Made by a program: the position numbers and the translations under genes. From assembly GCA_022376515.1 (NCBI GenBank), contig WTXI01000307.1, positions 1-42,001 of the forward strand: 42,001 nt of DNA, read 5' to 3'. Every line of letters starts with the position of its first letter. The stretch's first letter is position 1. This document shows positions 1 to 8,469 of the stretch, piece by piece. The notes beneath the pieces were generated by a model, which did no database searches, was not told the origin of the DNA, and saw only the letters and a list, made by a program, of their open reading frames with translations. This stretch comes from Lactifluus volemus (taxonomy: Eukaryota; Basidiomycota; Agaricomycetes; Russulales; Russulaceae).

Positions 1-1676
1 TTAGGTCATCGCAAAGGAGGATTTGATCAAGGAGATACCTTTTGCTTGCCAGAGTTTAGACGTGGCGTCGTCGGCGAGGAAGGAAAGTACTTCATCGATG
101 CATACGAGTGCAAGTTCCGTATGAAATGCTGGATCCTGCAAGGATTGTCATGCATAAAAGAGGGAATCATCGGTCAGAAAAGTGCTTACCGTTCTCCTCT
201 TTTGGAGAACGAGGTGTTCAAGGAACCGCGCTGCAGCGTCTGGATTCACCACCCGGATCTGCTGCAGCGTTGCTGCTTCGTCTTCCGCTTTTTGTCCGCG
301 CTTTGCCGATCCGTGAGCTGTCAATAGCTATCGTCGGCCGGTAAGAAAAGAAGAGAGAGCACGCGGGATGCCTCACTTTAAGAGCACGTTCCGTGTCCTT
401 TCCCGCCAACCAGACGCCCCATTGTTGAGTCAATGCACGATTTCGTCGTGCAGTGAGCAGGGCGAACATGTCAGAGAGTGGGTCTGAGATGTCGGGATCT
501 GTCCATTCGCCCTCGACAAGTCTGAAATCGTGAAGAAACGATTAACTATCGTAGGCGGGTACAAAAAGCAAGGAAATGTAGCGCACTTTGACCACAAGTC
601 CAGCAGCGCAGCATCGTCTCCGCGTTTCAAGTATATTTTGCAAAGCGCGTTGTATTGACCAGCTGCGCGGAAGATCGGTTCTACCTCCGCGAGGATGATC
701 ACTTCTGACTCTTCGAGAAGAGCATACAAGTCCGTCATTTTCTCCCCTCGCGCGAACAACTTTGCCAATACCGTGTCAACTATCTACGCGTTGAACGCAA
801 TCAAGTTTGAAAGCCAGATCAGACAGGGGAGAAAAAGTGGGCAACGTACCGCGCGTATGACCGGTGTGCTAGAATCGCCTCGCACACGCCTCCACTTGCG
901 CAGAAACTCCTCGAGCATCTCGTGTGCCGCAATCCCAAGCAGACGATGGAGCTCAACCGTGGACGGCGCGGAGCGCGTGGTGGGCGCTAGGAAGGGAGAA
1001 TAATTCAAAACTAGGTTGGCCAGGACTAACATGTTAGCCACCAGCAGAGGGGAAGGGGGCGTCATTGTGGTTGTGAGGAAAGACCGCGGGGGAGCCGGGA
1101 CGGGGAGGGGGCAAGAGGAAGGGACGTACTGATGTCGTCGATTGAGTCGTACGGCGGCATACGCTCGGCGATCCCTGAGAAGACCTCAAGCGTCGGGTTC
1201 GCATCGAGCAACGTGCCGCGAAGCTCGGGGAAGTATGATATGAGTATCCGTGGATCGAGTTCGCCTTGGAAGAGGCAAAAGCCCGCATCTTCGAACCGTG
1301 TCTCGAGCAGGCATTGGAAGCCGATTCTCTGGTAGATGTACGCGAGTTCGTCCGCCTTGCAGAGAGTTTGACTTGGTTTGAGGCACTGACAAGCCAGTGA
1401 ATAGGACATACCTCGTCAGGATCAACTACAAATTTACCCTCGACCTTTTTCCGTTGTTTGTCTGCGAGCTCGATGACGTCCTGTATTCTGTGGTTTTCGA
1501 GGAGAGCCTCTGCTTGGGAAATTGATGTGACTGGAAGAAGTGATTGAAGGGAGCTGGGACCAAAAATGAGTATATTAGAGCTCAGAAAAGTCGCCATGTC
1601 GCTCTGGAGCAAGGGGGACTTGTGCAGTTACGGCTCACGTGTGGTCAGGCCCGGATCCGACAGGTGCATCGTGGGA
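1..1676 (-). CDS. VPS39/Vam6-like protein, C-terminal half, copy 1 (5' truncated; 3' end outside window)
   Basis: VPS39 is a HOPS-complex subunit that tethers vacuoles and endosomes in fungi. Seven exons can be read on the minus strand: 1412-1603, 1130-1355, 850-1025, 587-783, 377-521, 190-327 and 39-135, all with GT-AG borders and matching phases. They encode the part after the beta-propeller: a segment with SLLPVT and ALLENHRI, YIYQRIGFQCLLETRF, FPELRGTL, VEPIFRAAGQY, RALTQQWGVWL, and NPDAAARFLEHLVLQ. The last two belong to the VPS39 C-terminal domains. The donor at 38 points to further exons beyond position 1. The first exon follows an acceptor (ctccag at 1604-1609), so the gene normally continues upstream, but no CNH domain lies there. 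This copy is therefore either a truncated gene or a fragment. Unlike copy 2 it carries no frameshift or stop. Family call is confident; function of this copy is unknown. Confidence 0.8.
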
Positions 1677-2023
1677 GAATTGACGAACGCGACCGAACGG
1701 ACTGAATGTTATGGAGTGGTAATTGCATGCATTTGTTTCTCATCTGTATCATATAGCACTGTACATGCCAGCTCTTCACCAGTTGCATTTTCATTGGGAG
1801 GGCAGTTACGCAGATGTCCTTCTGCCTCATCTTCCCTGCTCTTGGTCCCTGCCACCTCTCAGCTGGGTTTGAAGTGTGTATTCCAGATCTACGAATTGCG
1901 ACTGGGTCAATGTGCCACAACAGGGCAGGTGATTGAATCGATCAACTGCAGCATTTGCCAGACTCCAATGAATGAAACTAGGCTCACTTTGAGCAATGGC
2001 CCCTGTGAGCTGTGACAGACCAA
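1677..2023. other. Intergenic stretch before the copia insertion, no gene seen
   Basis: Open frames exist on both strands but show no recognisable domain or exon pattern. Homology to VPS39 copy 2 stops at about 1676. Confidence 0.5.
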
Positions 2024-2028
2024 GCTTC
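2024..2028. repeat. Target-site duplication GCTTC (left)
   Basis: The 5-bp word GCTTC directly precedes the 5' LTR and recurs directly after the 3' LTR at 7873-7877. Five base pairs is the usual duplication size for copia integrases. Confidence 0.85.
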
Positions 2029-2169
2029 TATTGCGGATACATCCGAAGTGACGTCACTTAGACCTTAGTTTAGTATAAGTAGTCGGGGTCATGATCACAA
2101 AGAAAATCTAATCTCTTTTCCCCTTGATCTCACACCGTTACCATCTCGGGTCACGTTCACCAACTTATA
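2029..2169 (+). repeat. 5' LTR (141 bp)
   Basis: Direct repeat of 7732-7872, offset 5703 bp, with no mismatch found by eye. It is very short for an LTR yet carries a CRE-like palindrome and a TATA-like box, so it can plausibly hold the promoter. Confidence 0.95.
2048..2080 (+). promoter_or_regulatory. LTR promoter elements: CRE palindrome and TATA-like box
   Basis: GTGACGTCAC at 2048-2057 contains the perfect 8-bp CRE TGACGTCA, the site of ATF/CREB-type bZIP factors. TATAAGT follows at 2074-2080, a plausible TATA box 18 bp downstream. The same pair recurs in the 3' LTR at about 7751-7783. That stress-responsive bZIPs drive the element is inference. Confidence 0.55.
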
Positions 2170-2183
2170 GGTTATGGGCCCTG
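2170..2183 (+). other. Putative primer-binding site
   Basis: GGTTATGGGCCCTG directly follows the 5' LTR end, where a tRNA primer would anneal. I did not match it to a specific tRNA. Confidence 0.35.
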
Positions 2184-2255
2184 ACGCCTACCGCTAATAC
2201 CTCTCTTCTCTCTTTCCATATACCCTTTGTGATTAATCGCTTTCCTCACATTAAG

Positions 2256-2365
2256 CTTATTCAACGCATACATTCACCTCACACCCATCCTTCACCACAT
2301 AACACATTAACTTATTCGACGCATACATCCACCTCATACCCATCCTTCACTACATAAAAGTTTTT
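2256..2365 (+). repeat. Tandem duplication in the retrotransposon leader (2 x 55 bp)
   Basis: CTTATTCAACGCATACAT at 2256 recurs as CTTATTCGACGCATACAT at 2311, followed by matching pyrimidine-rich text. The second unit ends just before the start codon at 2371. The copies differ at several positions, so the duplication is older than the insertion. Confidence 0.75.
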
Positions 2366-2370
2366 TCTTC

Positions 2371-5300
2371 ATGTCTTCAACACCTTCCAATCCTCTTACT
2401 CCACCATCCCCTTCCGGAACACCAGCTTCTGGAACATCGACCTCTGTACCTCATGTCATTCCTTCTGGAGCTGTTCCAGCATCAGCGTCTACAACCTCAG
2501 TTGCTTCCTCCGGTACTACCGCCACTACTGCATCAATGTCCGCACTTGCTGCCGCCGCACATGTTATGCCATCCTTTTCTGCCAACGATATCCCCCTCAC
2601 AGAACGCTACATCTCAGACAATACCTGGCCGTCGACCCTTGTCTTGGACCTTCGTTCCTCAAATTGGGCAGAATGGAGTCATCGACTCGAAATTCTTGCC
2701 AGCAGAACTGGACTTGACCCTTGGCTCAACGGTACGCTTTTGCCACCCGACCCTAATCTGAAATTGGCAAATAGTTGGGTTTGGTGGACCAATAATAACT
2801 CACTCCGCGGATTCATCATCCAACACATTTCCACTTATGACTACGACATCATTTCCCCCCTTACGCTCGCCCATGAAATTTACAAAGTCCTCCGTACTCG
2901 CCACGAAAAACTCGGCCTGCATGCCCACGTCATCTTCAACAAGAAGCTCTCTGAGACCCACTTCCGAAAACATATCCCACTTACTCAAACCCTTACAGTC
3001 ATCAAGGCCTTACACCAATCCATCGTCAACCTCGGCCCTTATGACGCAGACCGTATGTTGTGTACTTATATTCTCTACTCCTTAGGCCTGGAATTCCGCG
3101 AACTCCAATCCACGATACGCGCGATGACTATGGATCCCAACTGCACGTCGGCCACGATTATCCAACGTCTCGAATCCGAGGAAGACCTGAATCAGCGCCG
3201 CGGTGATCAAGGGTTGGAAGCGTATCCTGACACTCCGTCTAACGCGCTCGTCGCTCGCTCCGGTTCCGCCTCTCAATCTCAAACTCAAAACACGCGCGAT
3301 CGCCCACCGAGACCGACCTGCGTCAACTGTAGGAAAGTCGGCCATACGATCGAATTCTGCATTCAACCTGGGGGCAAGATGGCTGGGCGCACTATCGACG
3401 AAGCCCGAGCTGCCCAAGCCGCATCGCGCCCTCGTACGCAACGCACGACCCAAACACAAACGCACTCCGCCAACATCGCCACCACCGTCGCGTCGCCGAC
3501 CACCACTTCCACACCCTCTACGGTCACCGTGAACGGTGTCACCTATTCTATTGCTCCTGTTACGTCGTCTGCCGCTCCGTCCGCAACTCCCTCTACTACT
3601 TCTGCTCGGATCGAGGAAGTCCTTGACTCCGGCGAAAATTGGGAAGCGCTCGCTGCACTTGATGATGACGATGACTCCCTTTTCGTTCGGCCTGATGGGC
3701 CTTCCGTTACTTCTGCTTTCGCCGCCTCTGACGCTCCTAGCGTTACGCAACCTTTCCTACTCGATACCGGGGCTACGTGCCATATCTCTCCGGTGCGGTC
3801 AGATTTTTCATCTTTTTCCTCCATCCCTCCTCGTCCTATTAAAGGACTTGGTGGCGCTGCAGTTTATGCAATTGGCATGGGAACCGTACATATCCCTATT
3901 GCCCATGGACGTTTCCTTGTCCTACGTGATGCACTCTTCATCCCATCCAGTCGTGTTCGCCTTATTTCCGTACTGACGCTATGTCGTCATCACAGTCTAA
4001 CCTGCCATTTTAATTCTACCTCGTGCTGGCTCACAGACGCATGGGGTTCCACCATTGCACGTGGATCTGTCATTACCCCCCGTCTCCTTTATTCCCTTTC
4101 TGTTCTGTTACCATTTCATTCGTCTGTTTCCGAACCTTCCGCATTCGCTTCTATAACTGCCCCTGTCCCTGACATTGAGACCTGGCACCGTCGCCTCGGT
4201 CATTGCAACCTTCGAACTCTTGTTGATATGGCGCGCGCTGGGGTGGTGAGCGGGATGCGCATCGACCTCTCGTCCTTACCCCCCAAGTGTAACGCTTGCA
4301 TTCTTGGTAAACAGACAAAGACACCTGTTCCTAAACTTCGGGAAGGCAGTCGGTCTACAAATCGTTTAGAAAAAGTTTACGTTGACCTTAGTGGTCCCTA
4401 TTCTGTTCCTTCTCGGTCCGGTCATAAATATTGCATGAATATCGTTGATGATTATTCCTCATTTGCGTGGTGTATCCCGCTTGCCGCCAAAGGCGACGCA
4501 CTTTATGCACTTAAAGTTTGGCACCGTTCGGTCGAAAAACAATCTGGTGACCGTCTGAAAGTTTTTCTGACTGATAACGGGGAGCTAATTTCTAATGCCT
4601 GCCGTGCCTGGTGCGATGCCCACGGCATTGTTCACCAACGTACTGGCCCCTACACATCTATCCAAAATGGGCGAGTTGAACGCATGCACCGTACACTTTT
4701 ACATAAAGCCCGTACCATGCGGATCGCCTGCGATGCTCCACTCGATTTATGGCATGAATTCTGCCTCACCGCCGCCTACCTAACAAATCGAACTGCATCT
4801 GTTGCACTCGGAGGACGTACTCCCCACGAACTCTGGTTCAAACAGAGACCCTCCATTGCTCACCTTCGAGAAATTGGCTGCTCCGCCTACTCTCTCCTCC
4901 ATAAGCACCCTAAAGTCTACGCACGCTCAATCTCAACAATTTTGATTGGTTACGCCCTCAACTCAAGGGCTTACCGCCTTTGGGATCGGGAGCAAGACCG
5001 CGTTTTCGATTCCTTCCATGTCGTTTTTGTGGAGCACCTTGACTCTAAACCTCGCATCTTCCGTCCGGGCGAAATCGTCCCCGCTCTGCCACACGACCCC
5101 CAACTCCCCTCTCCTGAAACGCCTTTATATCCTCCTCTCTCTCATCCTTCTGAATATCTCCCGGCGGCTCCCCCGCTAATTCCATCACCATCGTCTGTTC
5201 ACTTACCTCCTCAACCTCCTGTTCAACCGTTTTTTCCGCCTAACGCCCATACTGTCCCTCCTTTTTACCCTCCCCCTCAACCTGCATATAATTACAATCC

Positions 5301-7605
5301 GTTTCCTTTTGCTAATTTACCTAACATGCCAATCCCACCTGCTGCGCAAAGTGCGCCTCTTGTTTCGCCTCTGCAAAGTTTTTCTTCTACCATACCAATC
5401 AGCGTCTCGCCTTCTAATACTGCTACTACCCCTCTTTCTTCGTCTTCCCATCCATCTGTTACTACTGTACTTTCTTCCAAAAATACCAACATACCGTCAA
5501 CTCCTCAAAGAATACCATCCATCCCTCAAGCATCGTCTTCACCCCCTCAAGATTCGTTTTCACCACCTCAAGCTTCGTTTTCACCCCCTCAAAATTCGTT
5601 TTCACCTCCTCAAGCTTCGCTTTCACCTCCTCAAGATCCGTTTTCACCTCCTCAAGATGCAATTTCACCCCATCAAGAAACGCTTTCGCCTCCTCAAGTT
5701 CCGTCCGCTCCTATTTCTATACCTACGGTTTCTGTACCTACTGTTTTACCTACCGTTTTTGCTCCTTTACCTACTGATTTACCTACAACTTCTACTGCTC
5801 CTCGCCGCTCCTCTCGTATCGCTGCCCGCCAACGCGCCAATGCCCCCGCCCTACTTGCCGAGTTCGCTCCGCTCCGAGACTCACACACGCTCATTCCCCT
5901 TGTCGTCGAAACCGATACCACATGTAACTCCCTCGATGTTGTTCTTTCTGCCCTAACCTCCGGCTCCGCTACCCCCATTCTATCCGATGATGACGATCCA
6001 TCCTGGTCTGAAGCGCTGGCTTCCCCAGAACGCGAATATTGGATCGCGGGCGGTCGTGAAGAACTCAAATCGTTGGAGGATCTCAACGTTTTCGTCCTTG
6101 TCCCCCGTTCCGCTGTCCCACGCGGTCAACGTGTCCTAAAAGGGAAGCTCGTCTGCAAACGTAAACGCGACGACGCTGGAAATATTACCCGCTACAAGGT
6201 TCGCTACGTTGCCAAAGGTTATGCCCAACAACACGGTATCGACTACGACAAAGTCTCGGCGCCCACGGCTCGCCTTGAATCTTTTCGCACCCTCCTCCAC
6301 ATTGCTGCGTCCCTTGACTGGGATGTGCAACAATTCGATGTGAAAACTGCATTCTTACATGGCATCCTCCCTGACTCGGAGACCATGTTCCTCGAACAGC
6401 CTCCTGGCTTCGAGGTGGAAGGCAAAGAAGAGTGGGTAATGCGTCTCATGAAGAGTATTTATGGGATGAAACAGGCCAGTCGCGTTTGGAATGCCACATT
6501 CAATGCGGCTGTCGAACAATGGGGCTTCACACGTCTTGCATGTGAGTGGTGCGTGTACAAGCGTTCTTCACCCTCTGGGACTATCCTTTTCGCGGTTCAC
6601 GTCGACGACATCGTCGCGATCGCGTCGTCGCCCGAAGAGAATTCCCGATTCCTGTCCCTCCTTCGCACGAAATGGGAGATCTCCGCGCTTGGTCCTGCTA
6701 AATTCGCTCTCGGCATCTCCATCACGCGGCATCGACCAAGTCGTACCATCGCGCTCTCCCAATCGACCATGATCGATCGCGTTGTTGACAAGTTCGGCCA
6801 AAGCGATGCCCACCCCGCGGACACCCCCATGGCAGCTGGTGTCGTCTTGGAACGACCTGACAAGTCAGTTCCGATTCCGTCGTCGGTTGCCGATTGGACC
6901 TCCCGCACTCCTTATCGGGAGCTCGTTGGTTCGCTCATGTACATTGCTATTGGGACGCGTCCCGACATTGCCTACGCAGTCAGTCGTTTATCCACGTTCC
7001 TGGACTGTTACCGTCCGGAGCACTGGGGGGCAGCCGTAAGAGTGCTTCGCTACTTAAAGGGTACTCGCTCTCTATCGTTAGTACTCGGCGGTAACACTCC
7101 CTTACGCCTTTCTGGATTCTCGGACTCCGACTATGCCAGCTGTACCACCAGCAGTCGGTCTATCTCTGGCTACTGCTACAATCTTGGCACCGGCGCTGTG
7201 TCCTGGAGCTCGCGAAAACAGCGTACTGTAGCCGATTCATCGTGCTATGCTGAATACATAGCACTCCACGACGCTTCGCACGAGGCGATCTTCCTGAGGC
7301 AATTACTCGAAGGTCTCGGTCATCCTGCACCCAACCCTACTCCTATCCACTGCGATAACCATGCCACGTCCATCATTGCCGAGGACCATGTTTGGCACTC
7401 GCGCATTAAGCACATTCGCGTCAAATATCACCATGTGCGCGACTTGGTTGCTAGCAAGGATATCACCGTCATTCGTGTCCGATCCAGTGAGAACACAGCG
7501 GACATCCTGACGAAGCCATTGGCCAGGACCGACTTTTGTCGCCTTAGAGGATTGTTGGGACTACGCGTTATCGGTGTTGGAAGTGAGGAGGAGCACCCTA
7601 CCTAG
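2371..7605 (+). CDS. Copia gag-pol polyprotein, 1744 aa
   Basis: This single frame encodes everything needed for retrotransposition. A gag/UBN2-like region (about 60-300) is followed by a CCHC zinc knuckle, CVNCRKVGHTIEFC (317-330). The aspartic protease motif is DTGA (465). The HHCC pre-integrase zinc finger starts at WHRRLGH (605) and ends with CNAC. The integrase catalytic triad is D672, D735 and E770, in VDLSGP, TDNGEL and GRVERMH. The spacing between the last two is 34 residues, one less than usual, because the common GGEF is GEL here. Reverse transcriptase starts near 1227 and has HVDD at 1410-1413. RNase H starts at FSDSDYA (D1585), with ILTKPLA near the C terminus. A proline-rich linker (about 900-1130) joins integrase to reverse transcriptase. 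The upstream leader and LTR promoter fit expression as one transcript. No stop or frameshift was found. Confidence 0.95.
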   Translation: MSSTPSNPLTPPSPSGTPASGTSTSVPHVIPSGAVPASASTTSVASSGTTATTASMSALAAAAHVMPSFSANDIPLTERYISDNTWPSTLVLDLRSSNWAEWSHRLEILASRTGLDPWLNGTLLPPDPNLKLANSWVWWTNNNSLRGFIIQHISTYDYDIISPLTLAHEIYKVLRTRHEKLGLHAHVIFNKKLSETHFRKHIPLTQTLTVIKALHQSIVNLGPYDADRMLCTYILYSLGLEFRELQSTIRAMTMDPNCTSATIIQRLESEEDLNQRRGDQGLEAYPDTPSNALVARSGSASQSQTQNTRDRPPRPTCVNCRKVGHTIEFCIQPGGKMAGRTIDEARAAQAASRPRTQRTTQTQTHSANIATTVASPTTTSTPSTVTVNGVTYSIAPVTSSAAPSATPSTTSARIEEVLDSGENWEALAALDDDDDSLFVRPDGPSVTSAFAASDAPSVTQPFLLDTGATCHISPVRSDFSSFSSIPPRPIKGLGGAAVYAIGMGTVHIPIAHGRFLVLRDALFIPSSRVRLISVLTLCRHHSLTCHFNSTSCWLTDAWGSTIARGSVITPRLLYSLSVLLPFHSSVSEPSAFASITAPVPDIETWHRRLGHCNLRTLVDMARAGVVSGMRIDLSSLPPKCNACILGKQTKTPVPKLREGSRSTNRLEKVYVDLSGPYSVPSRSGHKYCMNIVDDYSSFAWCIPLAAKGDALYALKVWHRSVEKQSGDRLKVFLTDNGELISNACRAWCDAHGIVHQRTGPYTSIQNGRVERMHRTLLHKARTMRIACDAPLDLWHEFCLTAAYLTNRTASVALGGRTPHELWFKQRPSIAHLREIGCSAYSLLHKHPKVYARSISTILIGYALNSRAYRLWDREQDRVFDSFHVVFVEHLDSKPRIFRPGEIVPALPHDPQLPSPETPLYPPLSHPSEYLPAAPPLIPSPSSVHLPPQPPVQPFFPPNAHTVPPFYPPPQPAYNYNPFPFANLPNMPIPPAAQSAPLVSPLQSFSSTIPISVSPSNTATTPLSSSSHPSVTTVLSSKNTNIPSTPQRIPSIPQASSSPPQDSFSPPQASFSPPQNSFSPPQASLSPPQDPFSPPQDAISPHQETLSPPQVPSAPISIPTVSVPTVLPTVFAPLPTDLPTTSTAPRRSSRIAARQRANAPALLAEFAPLRDSHTLIPLVVETDTTCNSLDVVLSALTSGSATPILSDDDDPSWSEALASPEREYWIAGGREELKSLEDLNVFVLVPRSAVPRGQRVLKGKLVCKRKRDDAGNITRYKVRYVAKGYAQQHGIDYDKVSAPTARLESFRTLLHIAASLDWDVQQFDVKTAFLHGILPDSETMFLEQPPGFEVEGKEEWVMRLMKSIYGMKQASRVWNATFNAAVEQWGFTRLACEWCVYKRSSPSGTILFAVHVDDIVAIASSPEENSRFLSLLRTKWEISALGPAKFALGISITRHRPSRTIALSQSTMIDRVVDKFGQSDAHPADTPMAAGVVLERPDKSVPIPSSVADWTSRTPYRELVGSLMYIAIGTRPDIAYAVSRLSTFLDCYRPEHWGAAVRVLRYLKGTRSLSLVLGGNTPLRLSGFSDSDYASCTTSSRSISGYCYNLGTGAVSWSSRKQRTVADSSCYAEYIALHDASHEAIFLRQLLEGLGHPAPNPTPIHCDNHATSIIAEDHVWHSRIKHIRVKYHHVRDLVASKDITVIRVRSSENTADILTKPLARTDFCRLRGLLGLRVIGVGSEEEHPT
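5530..5703 (+). repeat. Coding minisatellite: about eight to nine 21-bp units encoding SFSPPQA-like heptads
   Basis: Lying in the integrase-RT linker of the copia polyprotein, successive units read SSPPQD, SFSPPQA, SFSPPQN, SFSPPQA, SLSPPQD, PFSPPQD, AISPHQE and TLSPPQV. The array stays in frame and is likely a length-variable, disordered spacer. Confidence 0.85.
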
Positions 7606-7717
7606 GGATTTTTTCTTCTTCATTTTCCACTTTTTCTTTCTCTTATTTTCTTATTTTTCTTTGTGCCATGGACTTACCCTTACTATGGGTTCACATTATA
7701 CTTAGAGTAGGTCATAC

Positions 7718-7731
7718 GCGACGAGGAGGAG
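7718..7731 (+). other. Polypurine tract of the copia element
   Basis: GCGACGAGGAGGAG ends exactly at the 3' LTR start, where plus-strand DNA synthesis is primed. Confidence 0.7.
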
Positions 7732-7872
7732 TATTGCGGATACATCCGAAGTGACGTCACTTAGACCTTAGTTTAGTATAAGTAGTCGGGGTCATGATCA
7801 CAAAGAAAATCTAATCTCTTTTCCCCTTGATCTCACACCGTTACCATCTCGGGTCACGTTCACCAACTTATA
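7732..7872 (+). repeat. 3' LTR (141 bp)
   Basis: Appears identical to 2029-2169 over its full length, implying insertion too recent for substitutions to have accumulated. Confidence 0.95.
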
Positions 7873-7877
7873 GCTTC
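7873..7877. repeat. Target-site duplication GCTTC (right)
   Basis: Matches 2024-2028. Confidence 0.85.
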
Positions 7878-8264
7878 TTTGCAGTCATGTAGAATGGTTG
7901 TTGCTGTCATTGTTGTTCTTGGCCCATGTTGTTTGGCTTAGATTTCGGATGTGGTGTAGTTTGAGAACATCTCTTCATGAATCGTGGCGTCGCTGCAGGT
8001 GTGTCGTCATCGTCGATGTTCTAAAACTTTGACTGGCTTTCCCACAACCAGAGGCGGCGTTTCATCAGCTTTGCCCTCTTTCGTTCTCTTTCGTTCTTCG
8101 CGCGCGTTCCCGCGTTACTTCACTTGGCCTAATAACGCAACTTGAAGGTCCCACTGACAAAGCCCCTACCATCTCGCCCACTTCCAACTTAGAGTTGGAC
8201 TGACTATTCTTCCCCGCTCGTTGTCGTTCATTTCTCCATTCGGAGCTTTAATTATCACTCTATG
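7878..8264. other. Intergenic, no gene seen
   Basis: No open frame with recognisable content. It is the original right flank of the retrotransposon target. Confidence 0.5.
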
Positions 8265-8455
8265 GAGATTCTTAGATATGTTGTATTCCTCAAGCTCCAA
8301 GCTGAACAGTATGAACAGAGGTTACTAATAATTTGCTGGTGCAAATTATTAGTAACCTCTATTCTCTGGAGCATGACCCCCGCAAACTTGAAAGGCTACC
8401 TCCACACAGCTTCAAGTTCGACTCGACGATCTTGAGCGTGAGCACGATGATGCTA
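8265..8455 (+). repeat. Dispersed repeat, fragment of a coiled-coil gene (partner of 20262-20500)
   Basis: Two blocks match the region near 20.3 kb in the same order. One contains TTGTATTCCT followed by AAGCTC; the other contains GGCTACCTCCACACAGCTTC followed by CGTGAGCACGATG. The partner copy reads as a Q/E-rich helix (ATSTQLQDRLD). Here the frame is broken, and a 44-bp hairpin sits between the blocks. Confidence 0.65.
8317..8360. repeat. Perfect 19-bp inverted repeat (hairpin, 6-nt loop)
   Basis: Arms 8317-8335 and 8342-8360 are exact reverse complements around the loop CTGGTG. With one mismatch the stem extends to 23 bp (8313-8364). The related copy near 20.3 kb lacks it, so it looks like a small inserted foldback sequence. 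Confidence 0.85.
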
Positions 8456-8469
8456 CATTGACGGTGTCC

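Larger units (their letters stand above)
2029..7872 (+). mobile_element. Complete Ty1/copia-type LTR retrotransposon, 5844 bp
   Basis: The element has two 141-bp direct LTRs that look identical base for base, a matching 5-bp target duplication, a purine tract just before the 3' LTR, and one uninterrupted gag-pol frame of 1744 codons. Domain order is gag, CCHC zinc knuckle, protease, integrase, reverse transcriptase, RNase H. Integrase before reverse transcriptase defines the copia (Pseudoviridae-like) type. No lesion was seen, so it appears recently inserted and potentially autonomous. It sits between VPS39 copy 1 and the FAS2 pseudogene. The LTRs begin TATTGCGG and end ACTTATA rather than the canonical TG...CA, so the exact ends could shift by a base or two. 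Confidence 0.95.

Noticed and set aside
1566..2015. Plus-strand frame of 149 codons
   Set aside because: It starts antisense to a VPS39 exon and has no recognisable motif.
3082..3750. Long minus-strand frame inside the copia element
   Set aside because: It lies opposite the gag-protease region and is explained by that region's codon bias.
5309..5956. Open frames of over 200 codons in other frames and on the opposite strand of the copia gag-pol
   Set aside because: They are produced by the proline-rich repeat of the real frame and have no domain content.
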